A stretch of DNA of 64,000 bases from Streptomyces sp. RerS4. Lineage in GTDB: Bacteria; Actinomycetota; Actinomycetes; Streptomycetales; Streptomycetaceae. The notes beneath the pieces were generated by a model, which searched no databases, was not told the DNA's origin, and saw only the letters and a program-made list of their open reading frames with translations. The stretch is from assembly GCF_023515955.1 (NCBI RefSeq), contig NZ_CP097322.1, positions 124,001 to 188,000 on the forward strand, in the 5' to 3' direction. Made by a program: the position numbers and the translations under genes. Shown here piece after piece: positions 27,738 to 37,634 of the stretch (position 1 is its first letter; each line of letters begins with the position of its first letter).

Positions 27738-28801
27738 TCAGTCGTCCGTGATGAGGCCAGTGCCCGCAAGGCAGCTGTCGACGAAATCCGGGCGGTACTG
27801 GATCTGCTTGAGCCTGCGCTTCACGGCCCTGGTGATCTGGCCCAGGTCGGCTGCGGCAAGGTTGCCGATGTCGCGTTTGACCAGCGACCAGATGCCCTCC
27901 TGCGGGGTCAGGTCCGGCGCGTAGGTGGGGAGTTGGAACACAGTGAGCCAGGCTGCATTCGCGGCGATGAACTCCCGCATCCCGGCGGTCAGGTGGAGGC
28001 GGACGTTGTCCCAGACCAGCACGATCGGTCCGCCGAGCTGGATGCGGGCACGCGCCAAGAGGTCGCGGAGGTCCCGCCAGCCGAAGCCCTTCGGCTCGCC
28101 CTTGCGCCCTCGGTACTCGCGGATGGCGTAGATCAGCCGGGACCGCTCGCCCGGCTTGTAGCAGGTCATACCCGCCATCGACACCCGTCCGGAGCCCCGG
28201 CCGCGAACCCGGACGACCGGGGTCCGGCCGATCCGTCCCCAAGTTCGAGAGCGCGGCGGCGTCATCGACTGGCCGGCCTCATCCTCGAAGACGATCCAGC
28301 CGTTACACGCCGCCGCACAGCTCTTACCCGTGGCCAGACCTCCTTCTTCCACAGGTCAACCGACGCATCGTCGCGCTCGATCGCCCGGCGGGTGGGCTGC
28401 TGCCACGACCAGCCGTGCCGCTTCAGCAGCCGCCACGTGCCCTCCACCGTGTACGAAACGTGGAACAGTCGACCGATCAGCGTCTTGACTCGCGCCAGCG
28501 TCCACCGCTGATCGGCCCAGCCGTGGACGCGTGGTCCACGCTCCAACTCCCGCTCCGGTCTCGCGATCTGAACCGAGCTGAGCCTGGGACGTCCAGGCGA
28601 TCCCTTCGACAGGATCCCGGCCTCGCCTCGCTCGCGCCAGGCCCGGCGCCACCGCTCCACGGACCGCTCACTCACCCGCAGCGCGACAGCGATCTCCCGG
28701 TTCTTCTCCGCGCACTCGAAGCGTTCCACGGCCTGCAGCCGGATCCGCTCCCGCACGGCCCTCTCGGCGTCGGTCAGCCCGCCGCCCTGCGCGGACCTCA
28801 C
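27738..28801 (-). pseudogene. IS630-family transposase in two frames
   Basis: The first ORF (start 28801) holds the N-terminal HTH (NREIAVALRVSERSVERWRR) and a winged part (RLFHVSYTVEGTWRLLKRHG, WSWQQPTRRA). Near 28330 the frame changes, and the second ORF holds the DDE domain: GWIVFEDEAGQSM (first D), GGPIVLVWDNVRLH (second D) and YAPDLTPQEGIWSLVKR (final E). IS630 transposases are sometimes made by frameshifting, but here no slippery motif is obvious, so an inactivating indel is as likely. Confidence 0.88.
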
Positions 28802-28965
28802 AGCCCCACAGCTACCGCAGCCGACAGGCCGGCGTCAGGCAAACATCCCCGACATCACCCAATCAAGTTCAGTAGCGATTTGAGCCGTGTGCCATCCCTC
28901 AGAGCTTCTGATTTCGCACAGGCGGAGTACTCCACCGAGAGGATCCTTGCGAGTAGTATCCGATC

Positions 28966-29436
28966 ATGACAAACGACCTGCTGTACAGCACTTCGGTCAA
29001 CATGTGGATCGACCGTAGCATTTTCGGGATCAACGAAGCGCCATCCGCAGATGAACCGGGCGATATCTGGGCGCTAATGGAAGTGGATGACACACCTGTC
29101 CGGGTCGGCCTCGGCGCTATCCTCTTCCGGAGCACCGTCGGCAGACACAAGTCGCTGGTCACGGTGGAGGTTCGCACCGCGTCCACCTGCCCCGACCAGG
29201 GGTTTGAATCCATCTACCACGATGTATACCGAAGCAGAAGTGGCAAGGCGGTACTGTCGAATATCGATGGACCCAAGATAAATTTCGCCCTACAGTCGGA
29301 AACTGAGTACACATTGAGCGTCTGGCGCAAGGGAGGCGACACGGCTCCGGCGCGGCACGATGAGATGCTCGGAGTCGTATTACCCATCGAAGGACTGGAA
29401 GAGTACGTAATCCAGTTCGTTCCGGCAGCGCAATAA
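28966..29436 (+). CDS. Hypothetical protein of lower GC, own terminator
   Basis: The 156-residue product begins MTNDLLYSTSVNMWIDRSIF, has a beta-rich middle (HKSLVTVEVRTASTCPDQGF) and an acidic C-terminus (LPIEGLEEYVIQFVPA). Codon use includes ATA, AAA and TCA more than in the surroundings, suggesting acquisition from a lower-GC genome. A perfect terminator follows. No known domain recognised. It sits just outside the right end of the IS630 element. Confidence 0.62.
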   Translation: MTNDLLYSTSVNMWIDRSIFGINEAPSADEPGDIWALMEVDDTPVRVGLGAILFRSTVGRHKSLVTVEVRTASTCPDQGFESIYHDVYRSRSGKAVLSNIDGPKINFALQSETEYTLSVWRKGGDTAPARHDEMLGVVLPIEGLEEYVIQFVPAAQ

Positions 29437-29444
29437 GAACCCGA

Positions 29445-29479
29445 GAATGCGCGAGTCCCCTCTCGGTGCTCGCGCATTC
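29445..29479 (+). terminator. Perfect 11-bp stem terminator
   Basis: GAATGCGCGAG pairs exactly with CTCGCGCATTC around a 13-base loop, just after the stop of the 28966 gene. Confidence 0.87.
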
Positions 29480-29532
29480 AACGAGTTCAGCTACCTGGAA
29501 TCCCATTTCTGATTCTCGGCTCCGGAGCAGGT

Positions 29533-30830
29533 GTGGACCTCACGCTTCTGCCCGAGCACCGCCGCGGGCACGGCGCCCTCTACGACGCTCTGAACTGCGG
29601 CCGTATCGACGTCGGCAGGCTGCGGCGGACACTGGCCGCGCTGCCGCAGCCGAGGGCTGCCCGCCACCGGCTCGTCCTGGCCGTGGACGTGAGCAATTGG
29701 CTGCGGCCGGACGCCAAGTGCAGCCCGGACAGGTTGTTCTGTCATACCTTCGGTCGCGGCCGGGACCAGCACCTGATGATCCCCGGGTGGCCGTACTCGT
29801 TCGTCGCCGCCCTCGAATCGGGCCGCACGTCCTGGTGCCAGCTGCTGGACGCGGTCCGCCTTGGGCCCGAGGACGACGTCGCCGAGGTCACCGCCGCCCA
29901 GGTCCGCCGCGTGGTCGAGGACCTGATCGGCAGCGGGCAGTGGCGCCAGGGTGACGCCGACATCGTGGTCGTCTTTGACGCCGGCTACGACGCCCCGCGC
30001 CTGGCCCACCTTCTTGACGGCCTGCCGGTGGAGGTGTTGGGCCGGCTGCGGTCGGATCGCGTGATGCGCAAGCCCGTGCCCCAGCCCTGGATCTGTCCGC
30101 CGCAGGGCGGGCGTCCCCCGAAGCACGGCAAAGAGTTCCGCTTTGCCAAGCGGGAGACCTGGGGTGAGCCGGACGTGACCACCACCCAGGTCACCGACCG
30201 GTACGGCACTGCCCAGACCATGGCCTGGGACCGCATCCACCCCCGCCTCACCACCCGCTCCGCCTGGATCGAACACGACGGAGAACTCCCCATCATGAGG
30301 GCACCCTGATCCGCCTGGAAGTCGACCACCTGCCCGGCGGCGGCGACCCACTACCCCTCTGGCTGTGGTCCTCCCAGACCGGCATGAGCGGCGAGGAGGT
30401 CGATCTGCGCTGGCAGGCGTTCCTCAGGCGCTTCGATCTGGAGCACACCTTCCGGATGATCAAGCAGACCTTCGGCTGGACCCGTCCGAAGACCCGCACA
30501 CCCGAGGCCGCGGACCGCTGGACGTGGCTGATCATCACCGCCCACACCCAGCTCAGGCTCGCCCGTCCGCTGGCTGGCGACCTGCGCCGCCCCTGGGAAC
30601 GACCAGCACAGCCCGGCCGACTCACCCCGGCCCGAGTCCGCCGCGGGTTTCGGAACCTCCGCGCTCACTTGCCCTGCCCGGCCCGTGCACCGAAACGGAA
30701 CGGGGCCCGGCCCGGCCCCGGCAGGCCCCTCGGCTCGAAGAACCAGCGGCCCGCAACCCGCCACGACGTGGGCAAACCGTCAGACGACCCGAGACGATCA
30801 CCGAACGCGACCAGGCCAGAGCATAAAGAA
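29533..30830 (+). pseudogene. NF041680-type transposase, N-truncated and frameshifted
   Basis: It aligns by eye with the intact copy at 35738-37207: LPEHRRGHGALYDALNCGRI, LVLAVDVSNWLRPDA, FCHTFGRGRDQHLMIPGWPY and VVVFDAGYDAPRLAHLLDGL. The first ~55 residues are missing. At 30296 a deleted base turns PIIEGT into PIMRAP, and the second frame continues RRFDLEHTFRMIKQTFGWTR to ARVRRGFRNLRAHL. Its 3' end abuts the broken Mu-type transposase at ~30840. Confidence 0.87.
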
Positions 30831-30841
30831 CAAGCTCAGGA

Positions 30842-31862
30842 TGGTGTTCGGTGTTCCACCAAGCCACCCAGTCCAACAGGACCTTCACGAAGTCCGGGTA
30901 CGAGAGCAGATCCTCCACCGGATCCGGGTGGCACACCTCAGCGGGGCGAGCACGTGCGTATAGCCCGGCAGCGAGACCAGCAGCATCTCCTCCACCGCAC
31001 CGTTGAGGGCCTCGATGGTGCCCTTCCGGTAGGGCTTGTACGCAGGCAGATCATCCACCGGGACCGCGAAAGCGCCCAGAGCACGCTCCACCGTCCGGCA
31101 CAAGAACTCCTTGCCCCGGTCCACCCGCACCACCCCGGGCAGACCACCGAACGGGCCGTACGGCTCGGTGCGACTGATCCCCGTGCGCAGCGCGGCCAGG
31201 ACCGCGTCCCGGGCCGGCTGATGCGGGGTAACCGCCACCCCGACGATCGCCTTCGTCGCGACATCGATGAACCACGTCACCCACGGACACACCGCGATGC
31301 AGTCGAGGCTGACGCGGACCGGAACCCGCTTGTGATCACCCTCCCAACACGCATTCCGGTGCACAGGCGGGCGCTTGCCGTACACGTCATACCGGGGCCG
31401 CGCCGCCTCACCCCCACGCAGACCAGCCCGCTCCCCCGCCGACAGATCACGCGCCACCGCACGCTGCAACGTCGCCAACGACGGCACCGGCTCCCGGTCC
31501 CCGGCCGCCCGGGCCTCAGCAACCAATTCACGGTGCACCGCGGCCACGTTCCCGCCCCACACCGCCAAAAGCCCCCGCAAGTGAGGAGTGACCGCGAAAT
31601 GCGCCCGCGGCAAAGGACCCGCCCGGCCCTCGGAACGAGCCGCCGCCACCCAACGGCGCACCGTACGGACCGAAACCCCGAGCCCCGACGCCACCAAACG
31701 CACATGCGCCGACGTCAACCCACCCCGGGAATCCAACGCCATCAGACGCGCAACCGCGCCCTCACGCCCCACCCTCGACGGCGGTACCCCATCGACCAGC
31801 TCATCGTCCTCCGGCAGCACAGCCACCACACACCACCACCCCGGCCCGACCCAGGCCAACAA
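30842..31862 (-). pseudogene. Mu-type DDE transposase (rve integrase core), truncated
   Basis: The frame from the 31862 end has an HTH (LVASGLGVSVRTVRRW) and the integrase core: ACWEGDHKRVPVRVSLDCIA, WVTWFIDVATKAIVGVAVTP (first Asp region), GVVRVDRGKEFLC (second Asp) and YRKGTIEALNGAVEEMLL (Glu). Near 30945 the frame changes to one encoding YPDFVKVLLDWVAWWNTEHH, then homology ends at ~30842 against the NF041680 remnant. The Mu-C domain is missing. Inactive. Confidence 0.83.
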
Positions 31863-31869
31863 AACGGCT

Positions 31870-32010
31870 CATCCACATGACACCGGACTCACCCTCCACT
31901 GGAGCTCCGGCAGCATCGAGGGCGCCGTCAACCGCATCAAGAAGATCAAAAGGCAGCTCTACGGACGAGCTGGCTTCCACCTCCTGCGGAAGATGATCCT
32001 GCTGCAGTAG
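31870..32010 (+). pseudogene. ISL3-family transposase C-terminal remnant
   Basis: The last ~42 residues of an ISL3 enzyme remain: LTLHWSSGSIEGAVNRIKKI followed by KRQLYGRAGFHLLRKMILLQ and a stop. The glutamate in SIEGAVN is the third DDE residue. A near-identical tail recurs at 56269-56409, and a shorter one at 57461-57520. Confidence 0.85.
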
Positions 32011-32176
32011 CCCCGTAATACATGGACGGCACCGAAGCTCAACCCTCCCGCTGTCCGTTCGCATTGAAGATGGTCATCGGCAGCCTCCTGACCTGGGCGG
32101 ACGGTGCTCGTTGAGCACGATCTTCCCTCCTTTAATCGCTCGGGCTCCGAGCAAATGCCGTGCAAGGATCTCACTC

Positions 32177-32914
32177 ATGATGACCAAGCCCACTCTGACG
32201 GAACACCGCTCCCCATGGGTCGTGTTCACCTCCCCGGCCGACCCATGGCTGGCGTCGGAAACGGCCGCGCTCGTGCAGCGAAACGGTCTGGTCCTGCGGC
32301 TGGACGGCCGGGAAATGCGGGATCCGGCGTCCGTCTTCCGCACGTTCGCCCGGGAGCTGTCGTTCCTCGGCTACTTCGGCCACAACTGGGACGCGCTCGT
32401 GGACTGCCTCCACGACTGGCACGGTCCCGGCCACGGGGACCAGGACGTCGCGATTCTGATCGAGCACGCGGACGACCTGCTGAAGTCGGACTTCCTCGGG
32501 CTGTTCGTATCGGTTCTCGCCCAGGCAGCCTGGAACTCCAACCTGCGCCTGGACGGCGACGGCGAGCTCGATGAGTGGCGGCAGCGTATGGCCCAGCACT
32601 TCGTCTTCCTCCTGGACCACACCGCACCCGTTGCCTTCACGGAGAAGGCGGCCCGCGGCATGGACGTGGCGGTGGAGCTCGCGGACGGCCGCCTGCTCGC
32701 CACCCTGACCGACGTCGACTGGCCCGGTGGAGATCCCGCGTCCGCCCCCTGGACGGCCGGCCCGCTCTCCTTCGCAGACAAAGAGATCCTCAGCGGCATG
32801 ACCATCAAGGCCATCAAGCTGTTCCGAGACCACCTCGGCTGCTCGATCCACGAGGCCCTGGACGTCCTCCAGTCCCGCTCTGAGCACCTGCGCTGCGAAC
32901 ATTCGAACGGCTGA
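32177..32914 (+). CDS. Barstar-family immunity protein with C-terminal extension
   Basis: Residues ~25-125 match barstar, the inhibitor of barnase-type ribonucleases: RNGLVLRLDGREMRDPASVF, then ELSFLGYFGHNWDALVDCLH (helix 2 with the toxin-contact Asp/Trp region). The remaining ~120 residues are unusual and end KAIKLFRDHLGCSIHEALDV, resembling the C-terminal fold of ribosomal L7/L12-like segments. AAGGA precedes ATG 32177. No barnase-like toxin lies nearby, so this is an orphan immunity gene, perhaps protective against exported RNase toxins of competitors. Confidence 0.83.
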   Translation: MMTKPTLTEHRSPWVVFTSPADPWLASETAALVQRNGLVLRLDGREMRDPASVFRTFARELSFLGYFGHNWDALVDCLHDWHGPGHGDQDVAILIEHADDLLKSDFLGLFVSVLAQAAWNSNLRLDGDGELDEWRQRMAQHFVFLLDHTAPVAFTEKAARGMDVAVELADGRLLATLTDVDWPGGDPASAPWTAGPLSFADKEILSGMTIKAIKLFRDHLGCSIHEALDVLQSRSEHLRCEHSNG

Positions 32915-32948
32915 ATGACGGGCCGCGCCAGCCAAGCAACTGGATTCG

Positions 32949-33107
32949 CTAGGACCTGTCCGGCCGATCATGTGCGGAGCCAGATGGCGAGAGCTGCTGC
33001 ATCTGGGGCATGGTGCCTGTGATGGCCCGGCCGATGAGCTGGCCGAGGTTGTAGATGTCGGCTGACTGGGTGGCGGCGTGAGAGTCCGGAAGCAGGTTCC
33101 GGTTCAT
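32949..33107 (-). pseudogene. Ser/Thr kinase-like fragment
   Basis: A 52-codon ORF from ATG 33107 reads MNRNLLPDSHAATQSADIYN, then LGQLIGRAITGTMPQMQQ. The SADIYNLGQLIGRAITGTMP segment is typical of protein-kinase subdomain IX (DxxSLG). Nothing else of a kinase is present. Confidence 0.45.
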
Positions 33108-33177
33108 GGCCGGTCCTTTCAGGATGATTGGCTCTCGCTCCAGCAGGTGATGCTGACGCTACTTCAGGAGGCCACCG

Positions 33178-34821
33178 GTGCCGTCCACAATCGACTCTTC
33201 CTTTGCCCCTGCCAGACCCCGTACGCCGGCGATCAGCCGACGCGGACTGCTGGTCGGCGCGGCCGTTGCCGCGGGTGCTCAGGCGTTGGGCATCCGTACC
33301 GCCCACGCGGAGCGGGTCCAGCAAGACCCATTCAAACTCGGCGTGGCCAGCGGTGATCCGCTGCCTGATGGGATCGTCCTGTGGACGCGGCTGGTGGCCG
33401 ATCCCTACGACGCCCCCTCCATGGGGACCACCCCGGTGCAGGTGGAATGGGAGATCGCTGCCGATCCGCAATTCCGCCAGGTCGTCCGCCGCGCTGTCGC
33501 GGTCGCCGACCCCGCATTCGCCCACAGCGTCCACGTCGATGTACGAGGCCTGGCCCCGGCCCGTGACTACTGGTACCGCTTCCGGACGGGCAGACACCTC
33601 AGCCCGGTCGGCCGGACGCGCACCGCCCCGTCGCCGCGTTCCCGTCCCGGCGCCCTCCGGCTCGGCGTGGTCAACTGCCAGGACTGGCAGAACGGTTACT
33701 GGCCCGCGTACACCGCGCTCGCCGAGGAGGACCTCGACGCGGTGCTGCACCTGGGCGACTACATCTACGAGTGGGACCCCAACAGCACCTATCCCGACCG
33801 GCTGCACACGACCCCCGCGACCCCCGGCCTCAATCAGCTGGTCTCCCTCGCCGACTACCGGGCCAGGCACGCCCAGTACAAGACGGACCCGTCCCTGCAG
33901 GCCGCCCACGCCGCCTTCCCATGGATCGTCACCTGGGACGACCACGACGTGGAGAACAACTACGCCGATCTCCTGGACGAGAACGATGACGTCGGCGCCC
34001 GTAGGCAGGACCCCGCCACCTTCGCGCTTCAGCGCGCCGCCGCCTACCAGGCCTACTACGAGCACCTGCCGCTCCGGCAGCGCCTCGATCCCGGCTCCCC
34101 GGACTACCGGATCTACCGCCGTTTCGACTTCGGTGACCTGGTTCGGCTGAACGTGCTGGACACCCGCCAGTACCGCACGGACCAGCCGGGGGGATTCCCC
34201 CGCGACTTCGGCCCCCCGGCAGCGGGCACCCAGAACACTGCCGGCACACTCACCGGCGATGTCCAGGAGAGGTGGCTCAGGCGCGGACTGGCCGACTCCC
34301 GTGCCCTGTGGAACGTCATCACCCAGCAGGTGATGATGAGCCAGATCCGCTTCCCCAACTTCCTCGACCCGACCCGACCGCTGCCTCCCATCGCCAACCT
34401 CGACCAGTGGGACGGCTACGACCCCGCCCGCCGCCGGCTGCTGCAATTCCTGCGCGACGCGAGGGTGGCGAACCCGATCGTGCTCGCGGGCGACATCCAC
34501 TCTTCCTGGTTCAGCGATCTGCGGATCGAACGCGACGACCTGAACAGCGCACCGGTCGCCGTCGAATTCACGGCAACCAGCGTCAGCTCCGACTTTCCCA
34601 TCGAATTCGACGCACCGCTCAAGGCTTTCAACCCGGTCTTCAATCGGCATGTCCGCTATTACGACGGCTCCCTGCGCGGCTATCTGCGGCTGAACATCGA
34701 CCGGGAGCAGTGGATCACCGACGCCCGGACCGTCGCCAGCATCGCGGTCCGTCAGTCGCCCGTGATCACCTCTGCCTCCTGGGCCGTCGCCGCCGGTGAA
34801 CCGGGCCTCCAACCGACCTGA
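33178..34821 (+). CDS. phoD: Alkaline phosphatase D (PhoD-type phosphodiesterase/phosphatase)
   Basis: GTG 33178 has AGGAGG at ideal spacing. The product opens with a twin-arginine signal (ISRRGLLVGAAVAAGAQALG). A PhoD N-terminal beta domain follows (FKLGVASGDPLPDGIVLWTR), then the metallophosphatase core: LGVVNCQDWQNGY, VLHLGDYIYEW, FPWIVTWDDHDVENNYA, and PIVLAGDIHSSWF near the C-terminus. These supply the Ca/Fe-binding Asp, Cys, Asn and His ligands of the family. PhoD enzymes are Tat-exported and release phosphate from mono- and diesters. Length 547 aa is normal. A phosphate-responsive promoter was not identified. The flanks are IS remnants. Confidence 0.94.
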   Translation: MPSTIDSSFAPARPRTPAISRRGLLVGAAVAAGAQALGIRTAHAERVQQDPFKLGVASGDPLPDGIVLWTRLVADPYDAPSMGTTPVQVEWEIAADPQFRQVVRRAVAVADPAFAHSVHVDVRGLAPARDYWYRFRTGRHLSPVGRTRTAPSPRSRPGALRLGVVNCQDWQNGYWPAYTALAEEDLDAVLHLGDYIYEWDPNSTYPDRLHTTPATPGLNQLVSLADYRARHAQYKTDPSLQAAHAAFPWIVTWDDHDVENNYADLLDENDDVGARRQDPATFALQRAAAYQAYYEHLPLRQRLDPGSPDYRIYRRFDFGDLVRLNVLDTRQYRTDQPGGFPRDFGPPAAGTQNTAGTLTGDVQERWLRRGLADSRALWNVITQQVMMSQIRFPNFLDPTRPLPPIANLDQWDGYDPARRRLLQFLRDARVANPIVLAGDIHSSWFSDLRIERDDLNSAPVAVEFTATSVSSDFPIEFDAPLKAFNPVFNRHVRYYDGSLRGYLRLNIDREQWITDARTVASIAVRQSPVITSASWAVAAGEPGLQPT

Positions 34822-35000
34822 CCGTCGCGTGACCCGGAGGAACACGTGGGCGTGACCCGGCCACGCCCGCCGGCACCGTCATCGACGGCGGAGCTCGTAT
34901 ACCTCTGTGAGGGGGCGGGGTTCGCAACGCACGAGGCCCCGTGCCGTTGAGGGAGGTGGTCGAGCCCGGGGCGGTAGGATCCGGCGCCTGAGACCGTGTC

Positions 35001-35522
35001 CTATGTGGTGAGGCGGAAGAGCACTTCCTTCGCGGCGTCGCGGTCGGTCACGTCGGCGGGCGTGACCATGGCCAGCAGCGGGAGACCTCGGGTACCAACG
35101 ACGATGTGGCGCTTCCTGCCATTGATCTTCTTCGCCGCGTCATAACCGCGCGAGGCCTTGCCGACGGTCTCGGCGGCCTTCACGCTCTGGGAGTCGATCA
35201 CAGTCGCGACTGCTCGGGGGCCCTTGCCCATGTCACGGCGGATGCGTCCACGCAGGTGGTCGCGAATTTGGCCGATGACGCCAGCCGCCGTCCATGTCGC
35301 CATGAAGCCCCAGACCGTTCGCCAGGGCGGGTAGTCGGCCGGGAGGGCTCGCCACTTGCAGCCCGTGTCAACGACATAGCGGATGGCGTCGACGATCTCC
35401 CGTCTGGGGTGCTTCTCTGGGGCCCCGCCGATCTCGGTCTCGCAGGCCGGGACGGGCAGGAGCGGTTCGAGTAGGGCCCACTCGGCGTCGGTGGTGTCCG
35501 AGGGATATCGGCGGTGGCGCAT
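35001..35522 (-). pseudogene. IS5-family (IS427-type) transposase, C-truncated
   Basis: The 173-residue product starts MRHRRYPSDTTDAEWALLEP and retains the N-terminal DUF4096-like domain, RYVVDTGCKWRALPADYPPW, and the first catalytic Asp region (VATVIDSQSVKAAETVG), then GRKRHIVVGTRGLPL. It stops after AAKEVLFRL, so the last ~90 residues with the remaining D and E are missing. A 3'-truncated relic. Confidence 0.88.
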
Positions 35523-35737
35523 CAGGGTTTCCCGGGTGACCTCGAAACGGGGCGGCGGGCCCGGCAGCCGGGCCCGCCGCCCCGCGGGGTTGATCAGGCG
35601 GTCGCGATGAGCTTGTCGTTTAACGTCCGCCGTCGAACGCTGCTCGTACTTGATCGGCGTTTTCGCAGTTCAGCGGACATGAAGGCGGCCTTCGGCTGAT
35701 CCTGTGCTCCGTCACAGAGGCAGATCAGCGCGAGGCC

Positions 35738-37207
35738 GTGGTTGTGAATTTGGTGCGTCAGGGTGTCCAGCGGGATGCGTTCGCGGGAGTGTCACGCTTC
35801 CGGATGGAGTTGTACGCGTGTCTGACCGCACGCGGGGATGCGTTGTTCGAGCTGTGCGACGCGCTGTTATGTACTGATGGACCCGTACGGACGCTGGTCG
35901 ATCTTGCGCTCGCCCCGGAGCACCGCCGCGGTCACGGTGCTCTCTACGGCGGGCTCAATCAGGGCCGGATCGACGTCGCCCGGCTTCGCCGAGCCCTGGC
36001 CGGGGTGCCGTTGCCGAGGGCAGCGGACGGCCGGCTGGTACTGGCAGTGGACGTCTCACCGTGGCTGAGGCCGGACGCCGACACCAGCCCTGACCGGGCC
36101 TTCTGCCATACGTTCGGCCGAGGTGAAGGCAAGCACCAGATGGTGCCAGGCTGGCCCTACTCGGTCGTGGCCGCTCTGGAGACGGGCCGGACCTCATGGA
36201 CGGCGGTGCTGGATGCAGTCCGTCTGAAGCCCGGCGCGGATGTCGCCGCGGTGACCACCGTCCAGATCCGCGAAGTCATCGAACGGCTCGTCGCCGCCGG
36301 CCAGTGGAAGGAGGGTGATCCCCAAGTGCTGGTGGTGCTGGACGCGGGCTATGACTCACCTCGCATCGCCCACCTACTGGGCGACCTGCCGGTGCAGATC
36401 CTCGGCCGCCTGCGCTCAGATCGGGTGATGCGACGGCCGACGCCGCCACGGATCTACGACCCCAAGGGCGGCCGTCCGCCCAAGCACGGCGGCGAGTTCG
36501 TCTTCGGCGACCCCGCGAGCTGGGGCGCCGAACAGGCTGTGACGACCACGGACACCCGCCTCTATGGGAGAGCGACCGCTCAAGCGTGGGACCGGCTGCA
36601 CCCGCGGCTTACCCGCCGGGCGGCCTGGCTCGACCACGACGGGCCCCTGCCGATCATCGAGGGCACCGTCATCCGCCTCCAAGCCGAGAAACTGCCCAGC
36701 GGAGGCGTCAACAAGCCGGTCTGGCTGTGGTGGTCCGGCACCACAGCCTCCACCGAAGACGTGGACCGCTGTTGGCAGTCGTTCCTCCGCCGGTTCGACA
36801 TCGAGCACACCTTCCGCCTGTTCAAGCAGACGCTCGGTTGGACCAAGCCCCGGCTTCGCAGCCCGGAAGCGGCCGACCGATGGACGTGGTTAGTGATCGC
36901 CGCCCATTCCCAGCTCCGGCTCGCCCGCCCGCTGGCCACCGACCTCCGGCGGCCCTGGGAGGCGCCAGCCCCACCGAACAAGCTGACCCCCGCCCGAGTA
37001 CGGCGGGGGTTCAGAAACCTGCGCGTGAAGACGGGCTCCCCAGCCGGTGCACCGAAACCGACTCGCCCCGGTCCCGGGCGAGCACCTGGCTCGAAGAATC
37101 GCCACCCGGCCACCCGTCACGACGTGGGTCGAGTGCTCGCCACCGGCGAGCCATACACCCGACCAACCCACCATATGACGGGCACCAAGCCCCGCCGCAC
37201 CAGCTGA
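35738..37207 (+). CDS. NF041680-type transposase, full length
   Basis: The 489-residue product is intact from GTG 35738. It shows DDE-type elements in order: RLVLAVDVSPWLRPDADTSP (first Asp), FCHTFGRGEGKHQMVPGWPY, VLVVLDAGYDSPRIAHLLGD (second Asp), the RLRSDRVMRRP segment, and RFDIEHTFRLFKQTLGWTKP with the terminal Glu-type helix. An Arg/Pro-rich C-terminus (ARVRRGFRNLR, then GRAPGSKNRHPATRHDVG) probably binds DNA. It is the only uninterrupted copy of the three in this window, so it may have supplied or could mobilise the others. I relate the family to IS701/IS4-like DDE enzymes with moderate certainty. Confidence 0.9.
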   Translation: MVVNLVRQGVQRDAFAGVSRFRMELYACLTARGDALFELCDALLCTDGPVRTLVDLALAPEHRRGHGALYGGLNQGRIDVARLRRALAGVPLPRAADGRLVLAVDVSPWLRPDADTSPDRAFCHTFGRGEGKHQMVPGWPYSVVAALETGRTSWTAVLDAVRLKPGADVAAVTTVQIREVIERLVAAGQWKEGDPQVLVVLDAGYDSPRIAHLLGDLPVQILGRLRSDRVMRRPTPPRIYDPKGGRPPKHGGEFVFGDPASWGAEQAVTTTDTRLYGRATAQAWDRLHPRLTRRAAWLDHDGPLPIIEGTVIRLQAEKLPSGGVNKPVWLWWSGTTASTEDVDRCWQSFLRRFDIEHTFRLFKQTLGWTKPRLRSPEAADRWTWLVIAAHSQLRLARPLATDLRRPWEAPAPPNKLTPARVRRGFRNLRVKTGSPAGAPKPTRPGPGRAPGSKNRHPATRHDVGRVLATGEPYTRPTHHMTGTKPRRTS

Positions 37208-37334
37208 TGCAGTCGGATCGAGCTTCGGTGGTCCGCCCCCTTCGGGAACCGTCATGCGCTTGATCGCCGACACTGCTGCCTGAAACGATCAGTCCAGCGA
37301 GGTCCTGATCACTGAAGAGCGAGTTGAGAGCCAT

Positions 37335-37634
37335 ATGTCCCGGTGGATAGTCCTGGTCAGCCCGGTCGGCGGGTCGCCTGCGGAGTCGTACCGCGTTGCC
37401 ATTCTTGAAGAGCTGACGGGTAGTCCGGAGGACGCGATGGTTGCGTTCCTGAGGAACCTGGACACCTACGAGGGTGATGTGTGGAAGGTCCAACGACGGG
37501 AGATCTTCAAGTGCTCAGAGCGGTCCTACGTCGTTCGCGTCCACGGACGGTTCTCGCAGTCTGAGTACCTGTTCCAACTCGCGGAGCTGGTGTCGGACAC
37601 CGGCGACGCCAATCTCCCTGACTCCGTCAGCTGA
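37335..37634 (+). CDS. Accessory gene inside the NF041680-type IS
   Basis: The ~99-residue product begins MSRWIVLVSPVGGSPAESYR and has VAILEELTGSPEDAMVAFLR, EIFKCSERSYVVRVHGRFSQ and LFQLAELVSDTGDANLPDSV. It is a compact alpha/beta protein without TM or HTH motifs. It lies 127 bp after the transposase on the same strand and 39 bp before the right terminal repeat, so it moves with the element. Function unknown; I recall similar small proteins in Streptomyces genomes. Confidence 0.75.
   Translation: MSRWIVLVSPVGGSPAESYRVAILEELTGSPEDAMVAFLRNLDTYEGDVWKVQRREIFKCSERSYVVRVHGRFSQSEYLFQLAELVSDTGDANLPDSVS

Larger units (their letters stand above)
27119..28876. mobile_element. IS630-type element with an extra gene inside its terminal repeats
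   Basis: A ~29-bp terminal inverted repeat with one mismatch is visible. The left copy is 27119-27147 (contains AACTTGATTGGGTGATGTCG) and the right copy is 28848-28876 (its reverse complement). Both ends contain TA, the IS630 target. The element is ~1.76 kb, longer than a usual ~1.1-kb IS630. The additional ~590 bp on the left holds a complete gene on the plus strand (27307-27720). Confidence 0.8.

Noticed and set aside
32100..33000. A barnase-type toxin next to the barstar gene
   Set aside because: No frame on either strand within several kilobases shows a barnase-like catalytic pattern.
32968..34845. A 625-codon minus-strand ORF
   Set aside because: It lies opposite phoD, which has a full set of metallophosphatase motifs and a Tat signal; the antisense frame has no recognisable domain.
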